DNA of 64,000 nucleotides from Micromonospora terminaliae (GTDB lineage Bacteria; Actinomycetota; Actinomycetes; Mycobacteriales; Micromonosporaceae). Shown one piece after another: positions 1 through 7,382 of the stretch. The DNA lies in assembly GCF_009671205.1 (NCBI RefSeq), contig NZ_CP045309.1:1-64000 (forward strand), in the 5' to 3' direction. Position 1 is the stretch's first letter. Each line of letters begins with the position of its first letter. Under the pieces are notes generated by a model that had not been told where the DNA came from, ran no database searches, and saw only the letters and a list, made by a program, of their open reading frames with translations. A program made the translations under genes and the position numbers.

Positions 1-126
1 ATCGACCACGAGATCGTGGTCATCCCGAAGTCGGTGACCCCGGACCGGATCCGGGCCAACGCCGACGTGTTCGGCTTCTCGCTCACCGCCGAGGAGATGC
101 GCGACATCGACGCCCTCGGCCACTGA
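1..126 (+). CDS. Aldo/keto reductase, C-terminal fragment
   Basis: The window opens inside this reading frame, so only the last 41 residues are visible. They contain VVIPKSVTPDRI followed by FGFSLTAEEM and a terminal DIDAL. The I-P-K-S-V-x-x-x-R-I segment is the conserved 2'-phosphate-binding loop of NADPH-dependent aldo/keto reductases (TIM barrel), and the L-T-x-E-E-M helix closes the barrel. The family reduces aldehydes and ketones or oxidises the alcohols in the cytoplasm; the substrate cannot be told from this end. The catalytic Tyr/Lys/His lie before the window. A long hairpin follows the stop codon. Confidence 0.9.
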   Translation: MDHEIVVIPKSVTPDRIRANADVFGFSLTAEEMRDIDALGH

Positions 127-157
127 CCGTCCCGCCCGCCGGAGCCTTTGCGCCTGA

Positions 158-208
158 GTGGAACGCCATGGAGGTCTCCGAGACGGTTTGACCTCCATGA
201 CGTTCCAC
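158..208. repeat. 19-bp near-perfect inverted repeat
   Basis: Arms at 158-176 and 190-208 (left arm GTGGAACGCCATGGAGGTC) pair over 19 bp with one mismatch, around a 13-nt loop. It lies 31 bp after the aldo/keto reductase stop, so it could simply be that gene's terminator. The arms are longer and less GC-biased than the other terminators here and no T-run follows. It may be a family of intergenic palindromes instead. Confidence 0.7.
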
Positions 209-254
209 CCGACGCGGGACGGCGCGACGGCGGCCACGCCGTTAGTGTTCTGCC

Positions 255-659
255 GTGTTCGACCGCCTGCGCGACCTGCGGACGGTCCGGTCCTGGCACG
301 GGTGGCCGGTGCCGGCCGTCGTCCGGGTCGTTTCCGCCACGCAGTTGGCTGTGCTGATTGACGCCGCCGTGGCGAGCGGCTTCAGCCGGATCGCCCGCGA
401 CGTGCCCATCGGGCCGGAGCGGGAGTATCTCCTGGTCCCGGGACTGCCGGAGATGTCCCCGTCGCTGAGCTGGATCTGCCGGGTGGTGGCCATCCCCGCG
501 GGCGGTGCGCTGGTCGCCCCCGGCGAGAAGCTCTGGTACACCGTGCTCGACGTGACCCCGGCGGATTTCCACCGACTGCCACGCGTACGGCGGCGCCGGC
601 GGGACGAGTTGCTGCACTGGATGGTCCACGCCGCGTACGAGCGGCGGCGTCGGGCCTGA
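255..659 (+). CDS. Hypothetical protein, 134 aa
   Basis: I do not recognise this protein. It is soluble, with no signal peptide or membrane segment, and ends in an Arg-rich tail (LPRVRRRRR, then YERRRRA). The centre carries hydrophobic beta-strand-like stretches (REYLLVPGLPEM, WICRVVAIP, LWYTVLDVTPADF). The GTG start is chosen because a -10-like TAGTGT (243-248) ends 6 nt before it, as expected for leaderless transcription, and no Shine-Dalgarno is visible. GC-rich third positions support coding. It converges on the cellulase gene and is followed by a strong hairpin terminator. Function unknown. Confidence 0.6.
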   Translation: MFDRLRDLRTVRSWHGWPVPAVVRVVSATQLAVLIDAAVASGFSRIARDVPIGPEREYLLVPGLPEMSPSLSWICRVVAIPAGGALVAPGEKLWYTVLDVTPADFHRLPRVRRRRRDELLHWMVHAAYERRRRA

Positions 660-662
660 GAC

Positions 663-690
663 GGGGCGCGGCCCGTGCGGACCGCGCCCC
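663..690. terminator. Bidirectional hairpin terminator
   Basis: GGGGCGCGG (663-671) pairs perfectly with CCGCGCCCC (682-690) across a 10-nt loop. It sits between the convergent ends of the 134-aa gene (659) and the cellulase gene (706), so it probably serves both strands. Confidence 0.7.
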
Positions 691-705
691 GGGATCAGGT
701 GGGCG

Positions 706-1833
706 TCACGCCCTGGTGCAGGTGCTGCCGTTGAGGCTGAAGCTGCTCGGCGTGGAGAACCCGCCGCTCAGCGTCGCCTGGTAGCCGAAGCTGGTCGAGG
801 CCCCCGGTGCCAGCGTGCCGTTGTAGCTGAGGTTCCGCGCGGTCACCGCGGACCCGCTCTGCGTCACGGTGGCGTTCCACGAGCCGGTGATGGTCTGCCC
901 CGAGGGCAGGTTGTAGTTCAGGGTCCAGCCGTTGACGGTGCTGGAGCCGGTGTTGGTGATCGTCACGTCGGCGGTGAAGCCGTTGTTCCAGACGTTGGTC
1001 GTGTACTTCACCGAGCAGGCGGCGTTGCCCGGCGGCGGCGGGGTGGTGGCCGGCGGCGTGGTCGGCGTGCCGCCGCCGGTGTTGACGCTCTGCGAGAACG
1101 AGTTGACCGCGAGGCCCACGCCGCCCTGCCACGGCTCGAAGCCGGCCTGGATGCTGGTCAGGTACCAGTCGCTGGTGATCGCGCCCCGGCTCCGGGTGTC
1201 GTTGATGAACGCCATGGCGTCGAAGCTCATGCTGGCGATCGGGGACGGCGCCACGTACGAGATGACGTTGTTCGAGCCGTTGCTGCCCCGCCAGACCTCC
1301 CAGGTCCGGCCCGCGATGCTGGCGTTGCCCACCACCGAGCCGATGGGCTGGATGGGACCCTGCCGGTTGAACCAGATCATGATCTCCATCTGGCTCACCC
1401 CGTCCTTCTTGGGCGTGGGGTCGAGCCAGATGTCGTACGCGGCGTCGTAGACCGCGCCGCTGACGTAGTTGTAGCTGATGCTGCTCGGCGCGCTGCTGAT
1501 GTTCTTCACCTGGATCGGCAGGTTCGTGCCGGGCGAGCAGTTCGTGTAGTGGCAGCCCACGAAGATCGACGGGTACGAGACCGGCGCGCCGCTGGTGTTC
1601 CCCACCCCGTCCTGCCGGGTGATGGAGAAGCCGGTCGAGGTCACGTTGATGCACTGCTGGGCGCTGGTGCCCCAGCGGTTGTTCTGCACGACGTACTTCC
1701 CGCCGATGGTGGTCGACCCGTACTGCTCGCAGATCTGGGTGTCGGCGGAGGCGGTGCCGCCGAGCGTGACGGCGACGATCGAGCCGGCGGCCAGCAGGCC
1801 GGCCGCCACGAGGGCCCTCAGTGGACGCTTCAT
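706..1833 (-). CDS. Secreted GH12 endo-beta-1,4-glucanase with CBM2
   Basis: A 375-aa secreted cellulase. Residues 1-30 form a Sec signal peptide (MKRPLRALVA start, cleavage after TASA). Residues about 31-250 are a glycoside hydrolase family 12 domain. The likely nucleophile is E150 in SQMEIMIWF, and the likely acid/base is E233 in AGFEPWQGG. A Thr/Pro linker (251-270) leads to a C-terminal CBM2 cellulose-binding module (272-375) with paired cysteines and the usual Trp residues. GH12 enzymes cut internal beta-1,4-glucan bonds with retention. The ATG at 1833 is chosen over an upstream in-frame start because it begins the signal peptide and has GGAG about 6 nt upstream. A CebR-type operator lies 30 bp upstream, so induction by cello-oligosaccharides is expected. 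Confidence 0.95.
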   Translation of the reverse strand: MKRPLRALVAAGLLAAGSIVAVTLGGTASADTQICEQYGSTTIGGKYVVQNNRWGTSAQQCINVTSTGFSITRQDGVGNTSGAPVSYPSIFVGCHYTNCSPGTNLPIQVKNISSAPSSISYNYVSGAVYDAAYDIWLDPTPKKDGVSQMEIMIWFNRQGPIQPIGSVVGNASIAGRTWEVWRGSNGSNNVISYVAPSPIASMSFDAMAFINDTRSRGAITSDWYLTSIQAGFEPWQGGVGLAVNSFSQSVNTGGGTPTTPPATTPPPPGNAACSVKYTTNVWNNGFTADVTITNTGSSTVNGWTLNYNLPSGQTITGSWNATVTQSGSAVTARNLSYNGTLAPGASTSFGYQATLSGGFSTPSSFSLNGSTCTRA

Positions 1834-1862
1834 GATGCTCCGATTCGTGATGGCGGGTGATC

Positions 1863-1876
1863 CGGGAGCGCTCCCA
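1863..1876. promoter_or_regulatory. CebR/CelR-type operator upstream of the cellulase
   Basis: CGGGAGCGCTCCCA matches the 14-bp consensus TGGGAGCGCTCCCA of the actinobacterial cellulose regulators CebR/CelR at 13 positions. It lies 30 bp upstream of the GH12 start codon and just downstream of the proposed -10 element, a position suited to blocking transcription. The regulator itself is not in this window. Confidence 0.85.
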
Positions 1877-1890
1877 CACGTAGACCAACA

Positions 1891-1918
1891 CATTTACATG
1901 TCTGAAACTGATGCGCAA
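1891..1918 (-). promoter_or_regulatory. Candidate cellulase promoter
   Basis: On the minus strand TTGCGC (1918-1913) and TAAATG (1896-1891) are separated by 16 bp. The CebR-like operator lies directly downstream, between the -10 and the start codon. The match to a housekeeping sigma promoter is moderate. The whole 1834-2153 gap (320 bp) otherwise holds only this promoter, the two operator-like palindromes and the leader of the monooxygenase. Confidence 0.4.
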
Positions 1919-2027
1919 CCGCACCGACCCATCTCGATAGTTCCGGCCACTTTCGGTGAGCGTCCGGTGGCAGTCCGCTGCGGGCGTCGGCGCCCGAATC
2001 CCCCGGTCGGGGCGGGATTCCCGCCGG

Positions 2028-2041
2028 TGGGAGGGCTCCCG
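2028..2041. promoter_or_regulatory. Second CebR-like palindrome
   Basis: TGGGAGGGCTCCCG matches the CebR/CelR consensus at 12 of 14 positions. It lies 112 bp upstream of the monooxygenase and 195 bp upstream of the cellulase. It could be an auxiliary site for the cellulase or a control site for the monooxygenase, or a chance GC-rich match. Confidence 0.4.
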
Positions 2042-2153
2042 GTCGCTGACCGGGCGTGCACGCCAGGGCTGAAGGGCACTTCCGCCGGTTGGTTGCGGCG
2101 AGTAATGTCTTGCCTCCAACGCGTTCCGAACCCCTCCGGAGGCGTACCCCACG

Positions 2154-3260
2154 ATGGGTGGTTCCCCCCTGCGCATCCTCGTCGTCGGCGCGGGCATCGC
2201 CGGTCTCGCCGTGGCCCGTGCGCTGCGCCTCGCGGGATTCCGCCCCGACGTCACCGAGCGGCTGCCGCCGACCGAGCGCGCCGACATCGGCCTCTACCTC
2301 CCGGGCAACGCCGCCCGCGCGCTCCGCCGGCTCGACCTCGACGGTCCGGTACGCCCCCTCGGCGAGGTCATCCACCGGCAGCGCTTCCTCGACGCCACCG
2401 GCGCGCCGCTCTGCGAGGTCGACCTCGACGTGCTCTGGGCCGGGGTGGGGGAGTGCCGCGCCCTGCCCCGCGCCGAGCTGCACCGGGTGCTGCTCACCGG
2501 TGCCGGCGGCGCAGTCCGGCACGGGGCCGAGGTCAGCACCGTCGAGCCGCTGCCCGGCGGCGTCGCGGTCGGCTTCACCGACGGCACCACCGGCGAGTAC
2601 GACCTGGTCATCGGCGCCGACGGCCCCCGCTCGGCGGTACGCACCCTGGCGGCGCTCGGCGGCCCGCCCCGGCCCGCCGGCCAGGTGGTCTATCGCAGCG
2701 TGGTGCGGGGCGGCCCCCGGGTGGCCGACTGGACCGCCCTGCTCGGCCAGCGCGCCGGCTTCCTCGTGGTGCCGCTCGGCGCCGGCCGGCTGCACTGCTA
2801 CGCCGACGAGGCCGGCACCAGCCTGCCGGCCGACCCGCTCGCCCGGCTGCACGAGCTGTTCGGCGGCTACGGCGGCCCGGTGCCCGAGGTGCTCGCCGCC
2901 CTGGAGACGGTGGACGTCGAGCTCACCACGGAGGTCGAGCTCGGGCGCTGGTTCCACGGCCGCGTGCTGCTGGTCGGTGACGCGGCTCACGCGACCGCGC
3001 CGACGCTCTCCCAGGGCGCCGCCATGGCGCTGGAGGACGCCGTCGTGCTCGCCGAGTCGCTCCGGGCGGCGGGCAGCGTCGAGGCGGCCCTGCTCGCGTA
3101 CGAGAGTCGCCGCCGCCCGCGTACCCGCTGGGTGCGGGACCGGACCCGGGACCGCAACCGCACCCGCGACGTGCCGCCGGCGCTGCGCGACCCCTTGCTG
3201 CGCGGACGCGGCGGGCGGATCTTCCAGGAGCACTACCGGCTCCTCACCGGCCCGCTCTGA
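2154..3260 (+). CDS. FAD-dependent monooxygenase (PHBH fold)
   Basis: A 368-aa single-component flavoprotein monooxygenase. The N-terminus has the dinucleotide-binding GxGxxG (VVGAGIAGLAVARAL, residues about 10-24). The middle has the DG motif (IGADGPRSAVR, about 160) that contacts FAD and NAD(P)H. The late GD motif (LVGDAAHATAPTLSQGA, about 280) binds the flavin ribityl chain. Such enzymes hydroxylate or epoxidise aromatic and polyketide-like substrates with O2 and NAD(P)H; the substrate here cannot be assigned. No biosynthetic neighbours are present. It is transcribed divergently from the cellulase, with a CebR-like palindrome upstream. The ATG at 2154 directly precedes the FAD fold, so the start is credible. 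Confidence 0.9.
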   Translation: MGGSPLRILVVGAGIAGLAVARALRLAGFRPDVTERLPPTERADIGLYLPGNAARALRRLDLDGPVRPLGEVIHRQRFLDATGAPLCEVDLDVLWAGVGECRALPRAELHRVLLTGAGGAVRHGAEVSTVEPLPGGVAVGFTDGTTGEYDLVIGADGPRSAVRTLAALGGPPRPAGQVVYRSVVRGGPRVADWTALLGQRAGFLVVPLGAGRLHCYADEAGTSLPADPLARLHELFGGYGGPVPEVLAALETVDVELTTEVELGRWFHGRVLLVGDAAHATAPTLSQGAAMALEDAVVLAESLRAAGSVEAALLAYESRRRPRTRWVRDRTRDRNRTRDVPPALRDPLLRGRGGRIFQEHYRLLTGPL

Positions 3261-3387
3261 GGGCCGAAGATCGTAGCCGCCCACCCCACGCGGCGGGGCC
3301 CACTACCGGGGACTATCCTCCTTGCGGATGACGGCTGCGCAGATGAACAGCGCGCCGAGCGGGACAACCCAGAACCGGAGGCCACTC

Positions 3388-5145
3388 GTGACCACCGTCG
3401 CACCCAAGCCGGTCGTGACCCGGCCCTGGCCGGTCCGCGAGCCGGTCAAGGGGTCGGCCCTCGCGCGGCTGCTGCGCACCACGGACGCGAAGCAGATCGG
3501 GATCATGTACATGGTCACCGCGTTCGCGTTCTTCATGATCGGTGGCCTCATGGCCCTGATCATGCGCGCCGAGCTGGCGCGACCGGGGCTGCAGTTCCTG
3601 TCGCCCGAGCAGTACAACCAGCTCTTCACCATGCACGGCACGATCATGCTGCTGTTCTTCGCGACGCCGATCGTGTTCGCCTTCGCGAACTACGTGGTGC
3701 CGCTGCAGATCGGCGCGCCCGACGTGTCGTTCCCCCGCCTGAACGCCTTCGCCTACTGGCTGTACCTGTTCGGCGGCACCATGGCCACCGCGGGCTTCAT
3801 CGCCCCGGGCGGCGCGGCCGACTTCGGCTGGACGGCCTACACGCCGCTGAGCACCGCCGAGCACGCGCCGGGCGTCGGCGCGAACATGTGGGTGGTCGGC
3901 CTGGCCATCTCCGGTCTGGGCACGATCCTCGGCGCGGTCAACCTGATCACCACGATCCTGACCCTGCGCGCGCCCGGCATGACCATGTTCCGGATGCCGA
4001 TCTTCACCTGGAACATGCTGGTCACCAGCCTGCTGGCCATCCTGGTCTTCCCGCTGCTGGCCGCCGCGCTCTTCGCGCTCGCCGCGGACCGCTTGATCGG
4101 CGCCCACGTGTACGACCCCGCCACCGGCGGCCCGATGCTCTGGCAGCACCTGTTCTGGTTCTTCGGGCACCCCGAGGTCTACATCATCGCGCTGCCGTTC
4201 TTCGGCATCATCACCGAGATCATCCCGGTCTTCTCCCGGAAGCCGATCTTCGGTTACAAGGGCCTGGTCGCCGCGACCATCGCCATCGCCGCCCTGTCGA
4301 TGAGCGTGTGGGCGCACCACATGTTCGCCACCGGCCAGGTGCTGCTGCCGTTCTTCAGCTTCCTGAGCTACCTGATCGCCGTGCCGACCGGCATGAAGTT
4401 CTTCAACTGGATCGGCACCATGTGGCGGGGCCAGATCACCTTCGAGACGCCGATGCTCTTCGCGGTCGGCTTCCTGGTGACCTTCCTCTTCGGTGGCCTC
4501 ACCGGTGTGCTGCTGGCCAGCCCGCCGCTGGACTTCCACCTGCACGACTCGTACTTCGTGGTGGCGCACTTCCACTACGTGCTCTTCGGCACCATCGTGT
4601 TCGCCGTGTTCGGCGGCATCTACTTCTGGTTCCCGAAGATGTTCGGCCGGATGCTCGACGAGCGGCTCGGCAAGATCCACTTCTGGCTGACCATGATCGG
4701 CTTCCACACCACCTTCCTGGTGCAGCACTGGCTCGGCGCCGAGGGCATGCCCCGCCGGTACGCCGACTACCTGCCCGGTGACGGCTTCACCTTCCTGAAC
4801 ACGCTGTCCACGGTCGGCGCGTTCATCACCGGCATCTCGACCCTGCCGTTCATCTGGAACTGCTGGAAGTCGTACAAGACCGGTCCGGTGGTCGAGGTCG
4901 ACGACCCCTGGGGTCACGGCAACTCGCTCGAGTGGGCCACCAGCTCGCCGCCGCCCCTGCGGAACTTCGACCGGATGCCGCGGATCCGCTCCGAGCGGCC
5001 GGCGTTCGACCTCAAGTTCCCGGAGCTGGCCGCCGGCCAGACCCTGGCCGGCCCGCCGGAGGGCGGCGCCAAGCCGCTCACCAGCGAGTCCGACGGTGGC
5101 GCCAGCTACCAGGAGGACACCGAGGGCCGGCTCGACAAGAGCTGA
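3388..5145 (+). CDS. ctaD: Cytochrome c oxidase subunit I
   Basis: A 585-aa core subunit of the aa3-type terminal oxidase in the cytoplasmic membrane; it reduces O2 to water and pumps protons. All metal ligands are visible: H83 (heme a) in TMHGTIM, H261 with cross-linked Y265 in [10 protein letters not shown], CuB ligands H310/H311 in WAHHMF, and H394 (heme a3) and H396 (heme a) in [10 protein letters not shown]. About 12 membrane segments are present. I chose GTG 3388 because GGAGG lies about 6 nt upstream and the protein then begins with the short polar tail usual in actinobacteria; ATG 3328 and TTG 3322 would add up to 22 residues. Other oxidase subunits are not adjacent, which is common in this phylum. 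A perfect 13-bp hairpin follows the stop. Confidence 0.97.
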   Translation: MTTVAPKPVVTRPWPVREPVKGSALARLLRTTDAKQIGIMYMVTAFAFFMIGGLMALIMRAELARPGLQFLSPEQYNQLFTMHGTIMLLFFATPIVFAFANYVVPLQIGAPDVSFPRLNAFAYWLYLFGGTMATAGFIAPGGAADFGWTAYTPLSTAEHAPGVGANMWVVGLAISGLGTILGAVNLITTILTLRAPGMTMFRMPIFTWNMLVTSLLAILVFPLLAAALFALAADRLIGAHVYDPATGGPMLWQHLFWFFGHPEVYIIALPFFGIITEIIPVFSRKPIFGYKGLVAATIAIAALSMSVWAHHMFATGQVLLPFFSFLSYLIAVPTGMKFFNWIGTMWRGQITFETPMLFAVGFLVTFLFGGLTGVLLASPPLDFHLHDSYFVVAHFHYVLFGTIVFAVFGGIYFWFPKMFGRMLDERLGKIHFWLTMIGFHTTFLVQHWLGAEGMPRRYADYLPGDGFTFLNTLSTVGAFITGISTLPFIWNCWKSYKTGPVVEVDDPWGHGNSLEWATSSPPPLRNFDRMPRIRSERPAFDLKFPELAAGQTLAGPPEGGAKPLTSESDGGASYQEDTEGRLDKS

Positions 5146-5160
5146 CCCGACCAGAACGAA

Positions 5161-5197
5161 CGACGGGCGCCGCACCCACCGGGGGCGGCGCCCGTCG
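5161..5197 (+). terminator. ctaD terminator hairpin
   Basis: CGACGGGCGCCGC (5161-5173) pairs perfectly over 13 bp with its complement at 5185-5197, with an 11-nt loop. It begins 15 bp after the ctaD stop codon. Confidence 0.8.
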
Positions 5198-5253
5198 CCG
5201 TGTCCGGCCCGGTGATCACCGGCGTGCCTCCCGTCGGCGTATCCTCCGGCCTC

Positions 5254-5427
5254 GTGGACGACGACAACGGAGCTGACCCGACCCCGCCCCCCAGCTGGCC
5301 CCCCGGTCTGATCGACGCCGTGTGCGCCTGGATCGCCGCCGAACTCGGCGAGCCCGCGCCCGTGCGCCACCCGGCCTGTCGCCCCCTGCCGACCAGCCGG
5401 CGTCGCCGCCCTGACCGGCCCGCCTGA
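5254..5427 (+). CDS. Small hypothetical protein, 57 aa
   Basis: A short GTG-initiated frame placed between two hairpin terminators. It has an acidic start (DDDNGAD), a Pro-rich stretch, one amphipathic helix (GLIDAVCAWIAAELGE) and an Arg-rich tail. A -10-like TATCCT (5240-5245) lies 8 nt upstream of the GTG, compatible with a leaderless transcript. It has its own apparent promoter and terminator, which favours a real gene, but I recognise no family. An earlier in-frame start at 5200 falls on the ctaD terminator and was not used. Confidence 0.4.
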   Translation: MDDDNGADPTPPPSWPPGLIDAVCAWIAAELGEPAPVRHPACRPLPTSRRRRPDRPA

Positions 5428-5434
5428 TCGACGA

Positions 5435-5479
5435 ACGAAGCTCCCGTCGCCGGACCGCGGCCGGCTACGGGGGCTTCGT
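5435..5479. terminator. Bidirectional terminator
   Basis: ACGAAGCTCCCGT (5435-5447) pairs with 5467-5479 over 13 bp with one G-T mismatch. It separates the small plus-strand frame ending at 5427 from the convergent MFS gene ending at 5506. Confidence 0.75.
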
Positions 5480-5505
5480 CGTCCCTCACACGAGGGCGAG
5501 GCCGC

Positions 5506-6723
5506 TCAGGGGAGGGCGGGAGCGAGTTCGGGCTCGGGGTGCGTGGTGGCAGCCGCGGCGCGGCGGTGGCGGAGTTCGAGCGGGAGCACGGCCAGGGTGA
5601 CCAGCACGCCGATCGCGCCCGTGACCGCGAACCCCCAGGCCGGCGCCGAGGCGTCGATCACCGCGCCGGCCAGCGGCGCGCCCAGGGCGATTCCCACGGT
5701 GACGGCCGAGCCGTGCAGGCCCATGGCCTCGCCGCGTACGCCGGCCGGAGCCAGCCGGCTGACCGCGTCCGAGGTCGAGGCGATGGAGGGCGCGCAGAGC
5801 GCCCCGGCCGGGAACAGCGCCAGGCTGAGCAGCCACCAGTGCGACCCGCCCAGCCCCACCGGGATGGTGGTCAGGCTCAGCGCGGCCACCAGGACCAGCG
5901 GGGAGAGCGAGCGGGTCACCGCCCCGTACGCGAAGCCGCCCAGCAGCGACGCGATGGCCCACATGGCCAAGACGGCGCCGGTCCAGCCGACCTCCCCGCC
6001 CTCGCGCAGCACGGCGACCACGGCGACGTCGGTGCCGCCGAGCACCAGGGTGGCGGCCAGGCTCACCGCCAGGACGGCCAGCAGCCGGGGGGTGAGCCAC
6101 TCCCGGCGGGGCACCTTGCGGGCCGGGCCGGCCGGCTCGTCGGCGGCACGGGTGGGCGGGTCGAGCAGCCAGAAGCAGATGCCGGAGGCGACGATCCCGG
6201 CGCCGACCGCCCACATGGTGAGCCGGGGCGACACGGCGGCGGCCATGGCCACGGCCAGCGCGGGGCCGACCATGAACGACAGCTCCACCGACATCGAGTC
6301 GAGGGCGTACGCGGGACGGCGCCGCTCGGCCGGCACCAGCGCGGCGACCGACTGGCGGACCACCGAGAAGACCGGCAGCGCGAACAGGCCGGCCAGGAAC
6401 GCGGTGGGCAGCAGCACGGGGTACGACAGCGTCGGCGCGCTGGCCCAGAAGATGCCCTCGGCGAGCGTGGTGAGCAGCAGCACCGGGCGCAGCCCGCGCC
6501 GGTCGACCAGCCGGCCGAGCAGCGGCGAGCCGAGCGCGGCGCCGACGGTGGAGGCGGCGCCCACGAGCCCGGCCGCGCCGTAGCCGCGACCGAGGTCGAG
6601 CACGACGTGGAAGGTGAGCGTCACGCCGGTCGCGGTGAGCGGGATACGCGCCAGCACCGAGATCAGCAGCAACGACCGGAGACCGGGCAGGGCGAGCGCC
6701 TCCCGGTAAGGCTTCAAGTTCAC
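5506..6723 (-). CDS. MFS transporter
   Basis: A 405-aa integral membrane protein with about 12 hydrophobic helices in two halves and an Arg/Pro-rich cytoplasmic loop near the middle (PAGPARKVPRREW, about 200). After helix 2 it has the loop-2 pattern of the major facilitator superfamily (GSPLLGRLVDRRGLRP). This architecture fits a drug or metabolite exporter driven by the proton gradient. No substrate can be inferred, and no local regulator was recognised. It starts with GTG at 6723; an AGGT stretch upstream is a weak ribosome site. It is on the same strand as pncB-pncA but separated from pncA by about 65 bp. Confidence 0.88.
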   Translation of the reverse strand: MNLKPYREALALPGLRSLLLISVLARIPLTATGVTLTFHVVLDLGRGYGAAGLVGAASTVGAALGSPLLGRLVDRRGLRPVLLLTTLAEGIFWASAPTLSYPVLLPTAFLAGLFALPVFSVVRQSVAALVPAERRRPAYALDSMSVELSFMVGPALAVAMAAAVSPRLTMWAVGAGIVASGICFWLLDPPTRAADEPAGPARKVPRREWLTPRLLAVLAVSLAATLVLGGTDVAVVAVLREGGEVGWTGAVLAMWAIASLLGGFAYGAVTRSLSPLVLVAALSLTTIPVGLGGSHWWLLSLALFPAGALCAPSIASTSDAVSRLAPAGVRGEAMGLHGSAVTVGIALGAPLAGAVIDASAPAWGFAVTGAIGVLVTLAVLPLELRHRRAAAATTHPEPELAPALP

Positions 6724-6787
6724 GACGGTCCGTACCTCCGGCCGACATCCTCGACCGGGGGTACGACAGCCGCAACCAATTACCTGC

Positions 6788-7369
6788 TCAAGCGGCCCTG
6801 ATCACAGGTTCGCCGACCATGGTGACCCCGGCGCCGTCGAAGGCCCGCAGCGCCACGTCGAGCGTGTCGGCCGCGACGGCCGCCGTCAGGTCCAGCAGCA
6901 CGGTGGTCCGGAAGCCTTCCCGGGCGGCGTCCAGCGCGGTGGCCCGGACGCAGTGGTCGGTCGCGATGCCGACCACGTCGACCCGGTCGACGTCGTGCCG
7001 GCGCAGCCAGTCGGCCAGGCACTCGCCGTCGTCGGCGTGCCCCTCGAAACCGGAGTACGCGGCCGCGTGCTCGCCCTTGTGGAAGATCGCCTCGACCCGG
7101 CCGGTCGCCAGGTCAGGGTGGAACTCGGAGCCGGTGGTGCCCACCACGCAGTGCCGGGGCCAGGAGTCGACGTAGTCCGGCGGATCGCCGAAGTGCGCGC
7201 CCGGGTCGATGTGGTAGTCCTTCGTCGCGACCACGTGGTCCCAGCGGTCCGGCTCGGCGTCGAGCAGCCGGGAGATGCCGGCCGCGACCCCGGCCCCGCC
7301 GGTCACCGCCAGCGAGCCGCCCTCGCAGAAGTCGTTCTGCACATCCACGATGATCAAGGCGTTGGCCAT
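6788..7369 (-). CDS. pncA: Nicotinamidase
   Basis: A 193-aa isochorismatase-fold amidase that converts nicotinamide to nicotinate plus ammonia in NAD salvage. The catalytic triad is visible: D9 (IIVDVQNDF), K98 (IFHKGEH) and C140 (TDHCVRATAL). Metal ligands fit D51, H53, H59 and H73. Length equals the usual bacterial and mycobacterial PncA. It lies 13 bp downstream of pncB on the same strand, so the two are almost certainly co-transcribed; its product is the substrate of PncB. PncA is also the enzyme that activates pyrazinamide in mycobacteria. Confidence 0.96.
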   Translation of the reverse strand: MANALIIVDVQNDFCEGGSLAVTGGAGVAAGISRLLDAEPDRWDHVVATKDYHIDPGAHFGDPPDYVDSWPRHCVVGTTGSEFHPDLATGRVEAIFHKGEHAAAYSGFEGHADDGECLADWLRRHDVDRVDVVGIATDHCVRATALDAAREGFRTTVLLDLTAAVAADTLDVALRAFDGAGVTMVGEPVIRAA

Positions 7370-7382
7370 CGGATCGGTCCTC

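Noticed and set aside
3322..3387. Upstream start codons of ctaD (TTG 3322, ATG 3328)
   Set aside because: They add a non-conserved tail and lack a ribosome site, while GTG 3388 has GGAGG at good spacing.
3313..5370. Very long frame opposite ctaD, and similar antisense frames over most genes
   Set aside because: GC-rich third positions leave antisense frames open; the products are His/Arg/Gly-rich with no recognisable domain.
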